This document shows positions 51,001 to 63,276 of a DNA stretch of 64,000 nt, piece by piece; position 1 is the first letter of the stretch, and each line of letters opens with the position of its first letter. Position numbers and translations under genes: made by a program. Source of the DNA: Paragonimus skrjabini miyazakii (Eukaryota; Platyhelminthes; Trematoda; Plagiorchiida; Troglotrematidae); the NCBI GenBank assembly GCA_014338405.1, contig JTDE01000153.1:134763-198762 (forward strand). Direction: 5' to 3'. The notes under the pieces were generated by a model that did no database searches, was not told the origin of the DNA, and saw only the letters and a program-made list of their open reading frames with translations.

Positions 51001-52074
51001 CTTCACAGTCTGTCCCAGATGGAAAGAGTGAGATAACCCCATGTTCATTATCCTTTATTCAATATTTTCAGGCGGAGCCTCATTGGCTCATGCGTGCCAG
51101 AATATCTTTGGTTGCAGGCATAACCTGCAGATATCGTTTCTGTCACAAATAACAAAACTTTACAAACGGCCTGGGATGATAGTCCGTGTTGTAACTTGAT
51201 ACACGGCCTACGAGCGCGTAAATAGACAACGGAATAACGGTTAGTGAAACGGCACTGAACAACCGACTACGAAATATGCACGATTAATACGAATCTTCCC
51301 GGCCAACCCAACCCCCCAATGCTAACCAATGAACACAGAGAAAAGACAGGCCTCCGGACAGAACTACCTTATGTCACTCAATACGAAGGCAACACGGTCA
51401 CAAACTAGACCACATTTGAAAGGTTTTTGACCAATCAGAAAACAAGGACAGAAGTGGACCAGACAAGGTTCCAGGCAGCACGGTGATGTCTCAGTTAAAA
51501 GGACGAACATGCGGGCGGGACCCAGGACGTAGCACAAGGCTGAGAACGCTCGTGAAGGGCGAAGTGCATAGGCTGGGTGCAAGACATTGGCACAGGGTTG
51601 AGAACGCTTATGAAGGGTGAATTGGCACATGACCGAGCCGACAATGAAGGTCACTTTCTAAAGGTCACTTTCTAAAGGCAAATGAAAACGGTATTCTCGG
51701 GGAATTGGGTTCTCCCCCGACATTGATTAATTGAACAATAGTGAATTAGGTTACACAAGTTCGATTTGCGTTAAAATTGTCCTCCGCAGATGCAAGTTCG
51801 ATCTTTGACTCATGAGGTTTAAATCTTCACGTATTGCATGAACTAACAAACACTCTTTGGCCTTTTTATCCAAGAGTAATGGGGAAATTGACCGTATAAT
51901 GAGAGGTCCTTTCATTCGCAGCTTATCGCTCGCGAGATGCCTTTAGAAAACGCAAAGTTGCCCAAGAAATCAGCTGAACATGAATTATTCGCCAAAGAAT
52001 GTGCAAACATTTATCCTGTCGCATTTCCTGAGACCTATATTTTTTTGTCGTATGTTTCTTTTTCTGTTATTTAG
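48018..52074 (+). other. Last coding intron of the ELAV-like gene
   Basis: It has a GTAAAT donor and a T-rich acceptor (TTTCTGTTATTTAG, ending 52074). It contains a GAT-rich stretch near 48789-48830 and a GC-richer block with internal repeats at 51290-51720. No exon is recognised. Confidence 0.7.
51290..51720. repeat. Repeat-containing block, possible small transposon
   Basis: Two diverged direct copies of about 40 bases include 'ctgagaacgctcgtgaagggcga' near 51540 and 'ttgagaacgcttatgaagggtga' near 51598. A perfect tandem copy of about 15 bases ('aaggtcactttcta') lies at 51646-51677. The two ends show weak inverted similarity ('attaat' and 'aacccaa' strings). It is not assigned to a known family. 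Confidence 0.4.
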
Positions 52075-52147
52075 GTATGCCATGGGGGATCGACATTTAC
52101 AAGTGATGTATAAACTTCCAACCTGTCCGGTTCCACCGCACCCCTGA
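52075..52147 (+). CDS. ELAV/Hu-like protein, terminal coding exon
   Basis: The leading G completes the Gly codon, and 23 codons plus TGA (52145-52147) follow: YAMGDRHLQVMYKLP, ending VPPHP. YxxGDRxLQVxxK is the last beta strand of ELAV RRM3. After it the protein differs from the usual short basic tail (KTNKAHKS type) and ends in a Pro-rich peptide. Joined to the other three exons the coding length is 1355 bases plus one base from upstream, an exact multiple of three. This supports the exon chain. Confidence 0.93.
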
Positions 52148-54195
52148 CCAAGAAGCCGCTCACGAGCTGAGAACTAATTGCCATCCGCCTGGTTCTATTG
52201 AATGTATCCAGTTCATCTTTCCGTACAAAGAATTTGTGTGCTGTTTTCGTGTAACGGAAATATGCTGTAAATTGGGGTTACTCATAACAGAGCCAGTTCA
52301 AGGCTGTACACATAAGAAGGTTATATATTAGACGGGAGTCTGTACCATTAACGTGTATGATATGCCGCTTGCAAAACTTTCTAGGAAATTTTCCATTGTG
52401 ATGTATTTCTCTTTGCTATTTTTACCATAATCTACTTTACCCTCTCGCGGAAGATGTTTGAACAAAAAAAAGAACATTAAAAAAAAACGCTTCGACCTAC
52501 TTTTTTATTCTTAAACTGAATCCAAGTATCATACTTTTAGCTTGTCTTTCATCGTCAAGGTGATAACCATATTTGTGAAGTTTTTTGATAATGCATATGC
52601 ATCATGGGTGTAAGCACACATCGATCTTCAGCCATGAGATGATATCTTGGATCGTCGTTCAACCACTGCTTTGTGTCTATGCTTTGCACCAAGCCACGTG
52701 ATTTGCTGAAGGTTGAATTGAGTCGTTGTGCTGTAATGAACCTGTTCATACGCTCGACTTATTGTCCGTGATGCCTAGCGTGTTCACCCTAAACCATCCT
52801 ACAATATTGTGTCCTTCTACGTGTACTTGACTCAAAGCTGTCGACAATTTTCTTCACAGTCTCTTCCATTTTCAACGCTATTTTCAGTGCAGCGCCAAAC
52901 AGACTGATTACCATTCTTTTGATATATTCATAAAAACGCATACCACAAATGCATATTTGGACTGTCTCCCTAGAACATTTTCAAGTACATTCACGGACAT
53001 CCATGGCGTCAAGTGCCATGATTTTAGGACTAGGAGAAAGTGCTGATCATTAAACAGTTGAGATCCGGAAGCATTACTAAAACACAGCCGTTCCTGCCTC
53101 ATTTTACTCGCATTTAAAAGAAAGTTTGATTAGAACTGATTGATAGCTGCATTTCTCACACAACTTCTTTTTCACTTGATTTCAAAAACGATTAACTATA
53201 ATCCCTAACCACTGTACTCGACTTTTCCATCCCTCGATCATTTTTATCACACACACAGCACACATTGACAACCGTTTTTTCTTTCTCACACAACTCACTC
53301 ATCTTTCTAGTCTATGAAAAGCATCATTGATATTTCTTTCGTTTGCATCATAGTTATTGTCTCTTAAGTCTTTTTCAGTTTTTTTCAACATACTTTGCCT
53401 AACTTTTTTCACTTTCTTTGAATTCCTCTGTCAAAATGGACAACGAAGACGGATTGTGTGATCTGGACTCCAACGTCGATGTTATTTGTTTACTTAATCG
53501 GTAGCTAGATTCAGTTGATATCAATCATGTTATCTCTTTTCCGGTCATATTACTCATTTGAACAGCTTACTGTGAAACTCTCTGTCTCTCTCATGACAAT
53601 GATCCATTGATTTGACAATCATTGTAGTGTGCTGCTGCTGCTGCTTTATAGACCCGTTCGTGTGAGCTAAATCACTCTGTTTTCTACCCGTTTACCTCAC
53701 GGTTGATATCAGGGTGGGAACTCATGCCACCCTCCATTGGTAGACATTGTCAACCGCAATTCACGCCTAACTGTGTTGTCTCATTTGAATAATCTAATTT
53801 GTTACTAATCTGATTTGTGTTCCATCCTCACGCCTGTAATTTGCAATCCCTGATATACTCCTGCTTCCCTCCACCAATGCACACACGGACTTTGCTTCTT
53901 CTTTTCGCTTCTCAACTTGAAACGATATTTTAATTTGTTGTCAACATAATTTATACTACTTACATCATGCATGCTACTATTTGCCTCAGCCGAACCACAT
54001 CGCTATTGTGCTTGCCTCCTTTCATTGTTCCTGTTTGTGTTAACTACTTTGCTTCCATCCGAATCCAACGGTTGCATCAACTTGGTCAGTGAAGATATTT
54101 GTTGAAATGAACAGTTATGCTTGGGCAATTATGCCAAAATTTGTATTGATCGAAACCCATGTTTTTGCGATTGCAATAAAAAAACTAGCCTCTTA
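52148..54195 (+). other. Presumptive 3' UTR, pyrimidine-rich
   Basis: From the stop codon to the first well-placed AATAAA the sense strand is rich in T and C, most strongly at 53150-54060. It has repeated T tracts ('ccgttttttctttctc', 'tctttttcagtttttttc', 'aacttttttcactttc') and a short CTG run near 53630. ELAV-family proteins bind such U-rich RNA and some regulate their own transcripts. That this region does so is inference. A 22-codon open frame (53436-53504) is noted separately. The extent rests on sequence only. Confidence 0.5.
54175..54180 (+). terminator. Candidate polyadenylation signal AATAAA
   Basis: AATAAA is followed about 20-35 bases later by a G/T-rich stretch ('gagtgtatttttc'). 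It is the first convincing signal after the ELAV stop that I noticed. Alternative sites are possible. Confidence 0.45.
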
Positions 54196-55344
54196 TGGAT
54201 GAGTGTATTTTTCACCTATCAGTTTACATATTCAGTCTGATTAATAGTTCTACAGAATCTCGCTTAGATTTTGATTGAAGTCTGATAATCGTAAACCACT
54301 TATCGAGGAGAACGAAGTCGCAGTCGAATGGCCAGGATAATTTACGTGACTGCGGTCGCCAGCTTTGTTCACAATTATTGAGTATTATTTCTTGTAAGCA
54401 TTGCTTGCAATCACCATATACCACATTACACTTGTGCACCCCAACCTATAAATGAGCTGTTTCGACCAACAGACTGATAAACTGTTCAACTGACTCAGAT
54501 ATACACAGGTTACTAGCATCCGAAAGGATTGCTTATTAACGTTGAGACTACTGACGGAACTCGCAATGTAATTAGCAGATTTTTGTAGTTCTTTGCCCCA
54601 TAAGCTGGATATGTACATGAAAAAGATAAACCAACACGGGAGAAGACACCATAAGTGCGTGAAGGTTACTACACATTATCGATATATATTAGCATGTAGC
54701 TAAGTAAGGGGATAAATCGACTTGGAATATAGTTGGTTCATTCTCGTTAGTCGTTGGTCTTTGCAGTCTTAGTTTTTAGTGATAAACACACAAGTTTACT
54801 CGCGACTGCGCAGAGCTCGCCGACGTGATGTTAAAACTTTATAAAATATCAGTACAAACGACCAGGTTTTGTTTAGAATTCTTTTATTCGTCGGATTTTG
54901 CGTGGCTATGTTCAGGTTTTCATCTCCTAGCCTCTCAATTTCCCTTTGCTTTGCATCATTTACTTAGTTCAATGTTTCCATATTGAGTGATTTAGGGAAG
55001 CTTCCAGAAACTATTCGACATACCTGCTTTCCGTCCGGCTAAGGCTTTTGAAAGGGTCTATACTGAGTTGCCGCTTGAGAGGACAACAGAAATGAAGTCG
55101 ATGATAAAATGATGAAAAGGGATTTCACAATGTTTAAACTGCTGTAGCAAAAAGGGCCATGAACTCGGCAACAACGGTACTGGTTTTTCCGATATCTAGT
55201 ACGCTCTGGATGTGCTAGATTAACTGGTTCTTCTAAATACTAACACAACATCGACAATATTTGTTTCTTTACAATGAGGTGTGTAAACAAAGTCTTCAGA
55301 TTCTACAGAAAAGCCTTAACGGAATCTACACTTGAATTTTGCCT
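54196..55344. other. Intergenic, nothing recognised
   Basis: I see AT-rich sequence between the presumed end of the ELAV-like gene and a LINE. Short open frames at 54224-54618 (minus) have no recognisable motif. Confidence 0.4.
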
Positions 55345-57135
55345 AAAGTAATCATAATCATCATCATAGCAGCCATGAGTCTAACCAAAAGGTACTGTGG
55401 CTCGAGCCGCCGCTCACCCCAACAGTGACGTGGAATATCCTAGAAGAAAACGTTACTAAGAAGGTTGAAACTTATTAAACGAAGACAAAGTAGAAAAACT
55501 AAAAATGGTATGGATACAGATACGCCGTTGACTGCGACACTCCGCCATCTCGGATAGCGTCTCTAACCAGCGGTTCGAGTGATCACGAGGACCCCATCAG
55601 GGGGGGCGACACCTATCCACTTTGCTCAATTAAGCAGTCACGGTCTTCATAGTTCGTGACCACGTTGTTGCTTGACCACCACGTGGTTTGACCCAACTGT
55701 TGGTGGCCTCAGCATATAATGCCCGGTACGGTAAACGATCAGATGACATACGGAGTACGCGACCCAACCATCGCAAGCTGTGCAACGTAATTAGTTGACC
55801 AACTGATCGCGCATCCCGAGCGTTCCGAAATACGCGTCGTCGAACTGCCACATTGCTCACGCGATTAGTCCACTTAATGTGGGCCAGTTGGCGGAAACAA
55901 CAATGGTCAAACACAGCAAGCCTGTTGATGTCTTCTTGGTAAACAGGCCACGTTTCCGAACCATGGAGCAAAATGGAACACACACAAGCATTATATACTC
56001 TTCCTCTCAGCGGCAACCTAACGTCTTTTTGACGCCACAGATGACGCAATTTTGCAATGGCAACTCGTGCCTTTGCTATCCTTGCTGATATCTCATAAAC
56101 ATTATTACAGGCTGACGAGATAGTGCTACCCAAGTATGTGAAACTGTCCACAGTCTCAAGCGGATTACCTGCAATGAAGAAAATAGGAATCGAAGTGCCC
56201 CAGTCTTGAAGCAACACTTTACACTTTGAAGGTGCAAAGCGCATTCCATACAAACCTGCCCGGTCACTCAACCTGTCCAGCATGGTCTGCATGTTTTCGC
56301 CAAAGGGGCTAAGTAAGATAATGTCGTTTGCGTACTCCAGATCGGTCAGTCTAGTGCCAGGAAGAAGCTGAACACCAAGTTTACTGGATTCGCGAAGCGC
56401 ACCCTCCAGAATGTCGTCCGTGACAAAATTGGATAGGAAAGGAGAAATCGGACACCCCTGACGAACACCGCTAGAAGTGATGAACGCCCGAGACAGTTGA
56501 CCATAAACTCTCACTCTGCTTGCAGAGTGAGCATATAGTGATTTCAACAGATTCACGTATTTCTCTGGTACTCCTTTGCGAAGGAGACAGCTCCAGAGAG
56601 CGTTACAAGCAACTGAATCGAAAGCAGCTTATAGGTCCAAAAGGTCCATGACCGTCGGTTGTCTGTAAGAGTGCCAATGTTCTAAGGTCCGTCGTAAGGT
56701 GAAAGCGTGATCAACGCACCCCCGACCGGATCGAAATCCTGCCTGTTCTTTGCATATCTGACTTTCTCTGGGCTTAGTGAGCCGACGTAAAATGAGACCT
56801 GTGAGTAACTTGGACGCAATAGACATCAAACTGATACCTCTGTGTTGTCACATACAATTCGGGCCTTCCTTTTGAAAATGAGATGACTGTTGCTAGACAC
56901 CAATCACGAAGCACCTTCTAAATCTCCCAAATTGTCTGGAGGAGTTTTGTCAGTTCTGATATCCACTTCTCCACCATCCTTGAAAAGAGAAGGAGAGAGG
57001 AGGTCTGGACCAGGAACCTTATTACGCTTCCATAACTTGAGCTTTTGCCCAAAGTTGTGTAAACGTAATGCAGTATTTCTGAGTTTCGGAAGAGCCGGTG
57101 AAATTTCTTCACAGTTTATTGTTTGTGACGAGTAT
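55345..57135 (-). mobile_element. RTE/SR2-like LINE, reverse transcriptase to 3' end
   Basis: On the minus strand the order is a pre-RT segment (about 57120-56880, with KVPGPDLLSPSLF), SIASKLLTGLILRRLTK, EQAGFRSGRGCVDHAF and AAFDSV (domain A, with a TAA just before it at 56631-56629). A 308-codon open frame (56556-55630) follows with SGVRQGCPISPFL (domain B), DLEYANDIILL (domain C), FAPSKCKVLLQDWG, YLGSTISSA, LLHGSETWPV and LRWLGRVLRMSSDRLPYRAL. Beyond its stop the frame still resembles the family's end (RNRWLETLSEMAECRSQ-like). A tail rich in GATGAT follows near 55375-55345. Compared with the 14407 copy this is a related but distinct subfamily. A nonsense codon, several frame changes before domain A, and YADD changed to YAND make it inactive. 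Confidence 0.88.
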
Positions 57136-60100
57136 TAACGCAGTTTCCTCCTGCAATGCACTCTGCTAATAGAAGGACGCCGAAATTCTGCTTATGAATG
57201 AAGTCAACCAATTTTTCTGCCATACATTAGCATCGTTTAGAAATGACGATAACATTTTAGTTTCCAAACAGCACCAGAGTGCAACTGTTGCCAGGATGAC
57301 TGATACATAACCAAGGGATCAACACGAAATTATATTTTGGAATTATTGGACATCCAACCGATCAACCACAATCTTGGAAACTGGAGTTACACATAGGTGG
57401 ACATGGGATCTTAATCGTTGCTTTGTTGTGGGGAATCACCCTGGTCATAGTCAATATTTACACTATCCATACATAAATATTGTGACAAAACCAGAATACG
57501 GGAAAATCCCTAACCGTTTGGCTTTCTCCGGGTAGCTTGATACAAACTTTATGGAATTCTCACATTTTACAGCAGCTTATGCATTCAGGTGGAACGTTTT
57601 CGGAGGACTTTTTTCGAACATAAACACTGTAAACTAGAGTTGCGCTTCTTTCGTTATTTGGAAGCATGACAGATATAGTTAGCTCCACAAACTTGCATAC
57701 TTAATGTTTTCTGTTACATCGGTTTGCCTGGGAAGTCTTGAACGTGAATTTAACTAGTTAAATGAACATTTACTATATCACTTTCTAAAACAACTTGCAT
57801 ATTAAACACCTCTTCAAAATACACTAGTGGGTTTTCAGATCCGACGGTTCGGCCGTGCTTAACATGAGACCCGTGGAAGAGTATTTAGTATGCTTGTCTC
57901 ATCAGCATGGAAGCCTCAACTCAGTACTCGATGGGAAGGAAGAAATGTCCTGTTGAATGTCTGGAGAGTGAGTGAAACGTCATTCTTCTACGTTCTTTCG
58001 AAGTAGGCTGATCAAAATGTACATTTAGGTACAAGATCGGCAGCGGAACCTGGATGTAGTTCAATGTAGATCGTTCAGCCAAATCTTATCTTGTTCACAC
58101 CAGTTAGTAACGGGTATATTAGTGAGAGTATTCTAGTTATGGATAAACAGCAATTTGGCCAATTCATTTGGTATATGACAAACCACAGACCACTGACCAG
58201 GCGATAACCGTTCCGGTTCTACGTCGATATTTCACTCTACTAAAGTGTATGGGGACATCCGCTTGAAGCACAAGTCAGGATGGGAAAACAGTTGAACACG
58301 AACAAGACTGTTTATGTACTGTACAGTATTCTGAGGTTCTGTCCATCTACGCTCCGCAAACAGTTATCGGACCACCAAGTTTTATAAACATGTTCTTCTA
58401 GTACACAGCACATTCATTTGTGCGGCCAAAAATGCTGACATCTTCATGGTATCATGGTATCATACATGCATTAAGACATTAGCTTGCTGGAAAACGTTTC
58501 AAGTTGAAAAGTGAGTTAATCGTTTTCCAACGTATTCGTCAATTACATGGCCAGTACATTCACGTATTCTCCATAAACTATTGATGCTCGCCTATCTTTG
58601 TTTTTTTGTCATCGAATCACATCAACGATTTTCTTAGAAGCATTGTAATACCATCTGCACTCAACAGCGTCTGTCTATACTGTTGCTGTATCTACTTGCC
58701 ACAAGGAATCTTTTTTGTACTGAGTTTACACAAGTTGCAACACTTCAGTTTACGGTGAATTTCTTGGTGATGAAGGGAAATGTTTCTGGCTGTCTTTAGT
58801 TGTCCAATCGAACGCATTAGCGGTACATTCAGAGCTTTCTATACAGACGCGTTTATATTCCCGATGAACTAGCTGTTACATTACACTCCAGTCAATAATC
58901 TCTGTGTAGCTCTCACTTAGACAATGTTGATAATCGCCTTTATTGCCCCTATTCATCAACAGAGATGGAATCTGGCATGATTTGACTATCCAATGTATAT
59001 TGTTTACAGGCTTTAGTTTCAGTGACCACGTAGACGTCCTATAGTGAGTAACGTTTGCTTATTTCAGAAAGAAATGGCAGCAAAATTTGTTTCAGTGTGG
59101 TGGCGAATATAGCGTGAGTTAATTATACGCTACAAACAGGCTATCTCTGACTTAATGTTGTCGACTCACTTATAAGATATAAGTTAAGTAGGTCACTGGA
59201 TAAACGTATGCATACTCCTACTTGAATTTGTACACATTCATGCTGTCTTACTCTTGCGATGCTTCATATGCACTGCAGTCTAAATATTGGTGTTTGGGTT
59301 TAAGTGAACTGCCACTTTTGTAAAAAACAGAATTCTGCCCGACACATATAGAACATCGGTGAAACTTCAGTGAGAAGAATGCTGCAAACGTTTGAGCGTA
59401 CGTGGTATAATTAGTTGAAACGTATTTCGGATAGTCTGTCAGTTACGGACAAATCCCCGTTTTTCAGGCATACATAGTTTGTGTTGTCTGATGATGTGAC
59501 ACCGATGATTGCGAGCTACATTGTTAAAAATTACCTTATAATGCATCGCAATAGTCTGCTTACCCAAGTGATGTTTGCATGAACTTCCACAGTTTCGTGG
59601 GGTAATCTATATACCGATGATTTATACATATCGACTATTACGTAACTGAAGTCCACTTACTAATTTTCATCGCTGCGGATAAAAAAGCTTGACCTTGGCG
59701 TTTAAACCGGAACCTGTATACCATAATTTCCTTCCATTCAGTATACTAATTTGCTGAGAGAGCGACAATTAGAAACAAACATAGATACCGTATCGGACGT
59801 GCCGACAAAGAAACTTACTGTGTGCTACTGAAAACAGATGCAGAGATTACTCAAACGTGCAGAATAGGGTTCGTATTCGTTGTTGTGTACTTTCACGTGT
59901 CTTCCAACACATTTATTGTGTTTATAGTAATCTTATCGGTTGTTATGAAATCCACCCAACTACCTTCGTTAATCTCGAAACACACGTTAGCTGCATGCAA
60001 CAGGAAACGCAGGCGATTTTCCAGTACAGTGATTTTATGATCTAAATACCTGTTTGAGATAACGGAGGATTTTCAGATGAACATATGGAAAATCAAACAA

Positions 60101-62626
60101 ACATAGAACAATGGTTATCACATCACATCTGCATACCTCTCGATCGGCAACTTTCAGACCTAGTTAAGTTAAGAATTTTTTCATGATACAATTTATTTTG
60201 GAAAACAATTTATTTTGACAATTTATTCGAAATATGAAAATATGAGAGCAGGAAACGAAAGATGTGGCATATCGTTGATCGAGGAGCAAAACGCTTGATG
60301 TATGTTTGAAAGACTGACATCTAGCAGGCCTGATACAGTAGCCTCTGAACTATAAATGACTGAAAGTTGTTTACTTCTTCAAATTGTTCCGAAATGCAAA
60401 AAAGCTAGAAAAGAATTGTAATCAACTAAGACGGGTAACTCACGAAACAAACTCATAAATCAAGACGAAAAATACAACAGAAGACATATAGTGATGAAGA
60501 TATTCATCTGAAGTTGTGAAATCTATTACTGTGATTAGAAGTACGATGAAGATCAAAAGTAACTTTAAGTTTGTTAGGTCTAGTGATTAACTATACAATT
60601 AGGAGGGTTATAAGTGAGAGAGTTGACATTATAGGACCGAGTTTCGGTTGTGTACATTTTGAACAAAGTTAACAAAGCAGCCTCTGATCGGCTAAAATCT
60701 CATGTACCTGGGACTTTTCTGAACATCATGTATCCGAGTTGATGATGTTAGAATCACAGAGTACTCGATCATCAGCACACGTTGAAAGGTTCAAATGGAA
60801 AACTACACAATGAAGTTGAAATGTCATATGGTAGAATAATATTATAGGCAGCAGGGGATGTATGTGCGTTGGTTGTTGTGTGGAATGGAATGTGATATGA
60901 TTTTGAAATAATTATGCAGAAATGATGTAATAACTAAGAGATGTATCACAGAAATTCCCCACAAAGGGAAAAAGGCATTCATTTGTTCTTTTAGGAATGA
61001 CTAACAGATCAAAGCAGCTAAGCTAAATTAACCACCGACTGAAGAGTTGAAGAAAATTCAACAACATTTAATGACTATCTAGACGATTAAACTACATAAT
61101 GCAAGAATTCGAAGGATTGAGTAAATTATTGATTGGACATTTGTGATTAATGGTTGCAGTAAGCTAATTGAAAGAGGTATGCACGCAAATAGTCACAATG
61201 ATCCGATTTCAAGTTTTTCTCATGGTTTCTGATCTGGAAATTTACAAATCGGTAATTTTTTCATTAGGCTTGATTTGCAACACGCCGTTGGTAAGTTTCA
61301 CGCACGAAATTCAGTCGCTACTGGAGTAACGTTGCTTGGTATCTCTGCTTTCGGGAACTCTTGGAGTTTTCAAATCAGCCGCAATCACCGGATTCTTAAA
61401 CAAACGGTAAAGTAACCGTTTAAAGATTCCGCTTCGACTGTTTCACCATAGCCTTAAGATAAATAAGGAATGAACTAGTCTGTTATGTTTAACCGTTTGC
61501 TATTCGCGCTTTCCATTATCACCAGTCATCAATTTTCTGATAGATTGCACAGTAAGATGCTTAAACGTTTTTATAAGAGATTCAGAACTTTAAAATATCC
61601 GTACACAGTTTGAACGTTTTGAAGATAAAAAAAACATCGACAGTCTAATCTAATAAGAGCAGTAAAAGTTTTTTCGTCTAAAGCCATTGTAGAACATTAA
61701 AATTTCAAACAATTTGAGTTCATCCGAGAGATCACTGCACAAGTTTCTTAAAAATTGTATAAGGATCGATTGCTGGGATAAGTCACTAAACGCTATCGAA
61801 TATAAGATAGTAAACGTACTATTGCACTTTGAATATTTAGCGGTAGCGCACAAATACACTTCTTGTACTGAATTCATCATGTTGCTATGAACGTACAATT
61901 TTCACTGACCAAGAAAGAATAAATAACTCAGAGATTAACCCAAGGGAAATATTCTTCCAGTTTACCACGGGAGTTGATAAGGATATCATTCAAAGTAGTG
62001 TACAAGGCTTGGACTTCCACTGCTTGGTAACAAGAGGCTACTGGCACTTCGATGAGCTGGACGGAAGTAAAACACCGAAAAAGTCCAATTTATGATTATT
62101 AACAACAAAAAACGAACCGGAAGAAATTGTCTCCAGTGTAACTTTTAAAAGCTTCTATTTGTAGACGTTAAAATCATCGTCAGTCATGTAACGACAGATT
62201 TGTTTCACCTTCACTGCCTGTTAGGTTCGAACGAGAGTTAAACTGTTGATGACGAGCGGGCTGGACAATCAGTACCATGAATTCATATTAATCTGTGCAG
62301 TCAAAACGTCACTTCCAATCAACAACCCTAAGTGATCAGTATCCGCACAAACCAATGGAAATCTCGTGGTAAATCTAACACATCTTTATCGTTTACGTCG
62401 TTTGTGCCACTTTGTAACTTCCCAAATGCAGTATAATCTAGATTACTCTCTGTTTCAACAGGATAGTTTCAGTTTACCACTGACTGTGACTATTCCTTTG
62501 TACTGAACAAGAATGCAAGAGTGTAAATCATTAACAACTTCCGATCAGCTTGAGAGAAAGTTAGCAACTATTTGCGCTGGTTTTCGATGCTTCTAAAATG
62601 CCGCGCGAAAATTCCCAGTGTAGTCA
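57136..62626. other. Intergenic, nothing recognised
   Basis: I see AT-rich sequence, especially 59800-62600, with small local duplications (58444-58463 and 60188-60222) and no recognisable protein, RNA or element. A string near 57860-57880 resembles the minus strand of 12590-12610. Confidence 0.45.
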
Positions 62627-62854
62627 TGAAAAATACTGTGTAGCAAACAAGCTCGTTTTCAGTGATTCATCATCAGGCTAAATACATCACATTTATATCA
62701 CGAATTTTACAGGGGAACAAGTAAAGGGGGTAAACGGGGAACGGGTGGTTAATCAGGTCAGTCAGTTCAATGTTACGCTGCAATCAAGTACCCACTTGAA
62801 CCGTGGGTGTTGACAGGCTAGCAGGGTGTGGGATTGGCCATGGCAGATTCAACG
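62627..62854 (-). repeat. Left inverted arm of Penelope-like element
   Basis: It is the reverse complement of 63734-63961, with one clear mismatch (62849) in the comparison I made base by base. Read on the minus strand it is a copy of the element's ORF end, 3' UTR and hammerhead-like segment. Confidence 0.95.
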
Positions 62855-63276
62855 TAGATCCGACAGATACATTGGCTAAATTCAACGTCGCGTACCAAAA
62901 TTTACAATTCTCCTTGGGGACCGAAACAAATAATCAATTAGGCTTTTTGGATGTACGTTTGCGTCGCCGCGCGGACGACTCAATTCAACGCGCGATATAG
63001 AGAAAGGGCACGTGGAATGGTCAGCACATTCATCCTAAAAGTTTTGTATCACTCGCCCTAAAATGAAACTTAGTCAACTGTTTGACGGACAGAGCTGTAA
63101 GAAATCGCACGGATGATAGTCATGCTGAAGAACTGACTTTCTTACGTACAATATTCATACAAAATGGCTACCCGGAAAGGTTCGCAGACAGAGCTATGCA
63201 ACAACAGAGTGAAAGGGACTAGCTATATCAAGCGGAAAAGAAAACTGTACACATCGGGTTACCCTTCAAGGGTGAC
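62855..63276 (+). pseudogene. Penelope-like reverse transcriptase, C-terminal remnant with stops
   Basis: The frame shows the thumb/post-palm blocks of Penelope-type RT: LAKFNVAYQNLQFSL, LGFLDVRLRRRADDSI, GTWNGQHIHP and TFLRTIFIQNGYPERF. TAG at 62998-63000 stands where the family has Tyr (VYRK). TGA at 63064-63066 stands before NLV, probably an old CGA. TAG at 63220-63222 is the third. All three can be explained by single-base changes and there is no frameshift. The fingers and palm with the catalytic Asp residues are absent. Confidence 0.8.
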
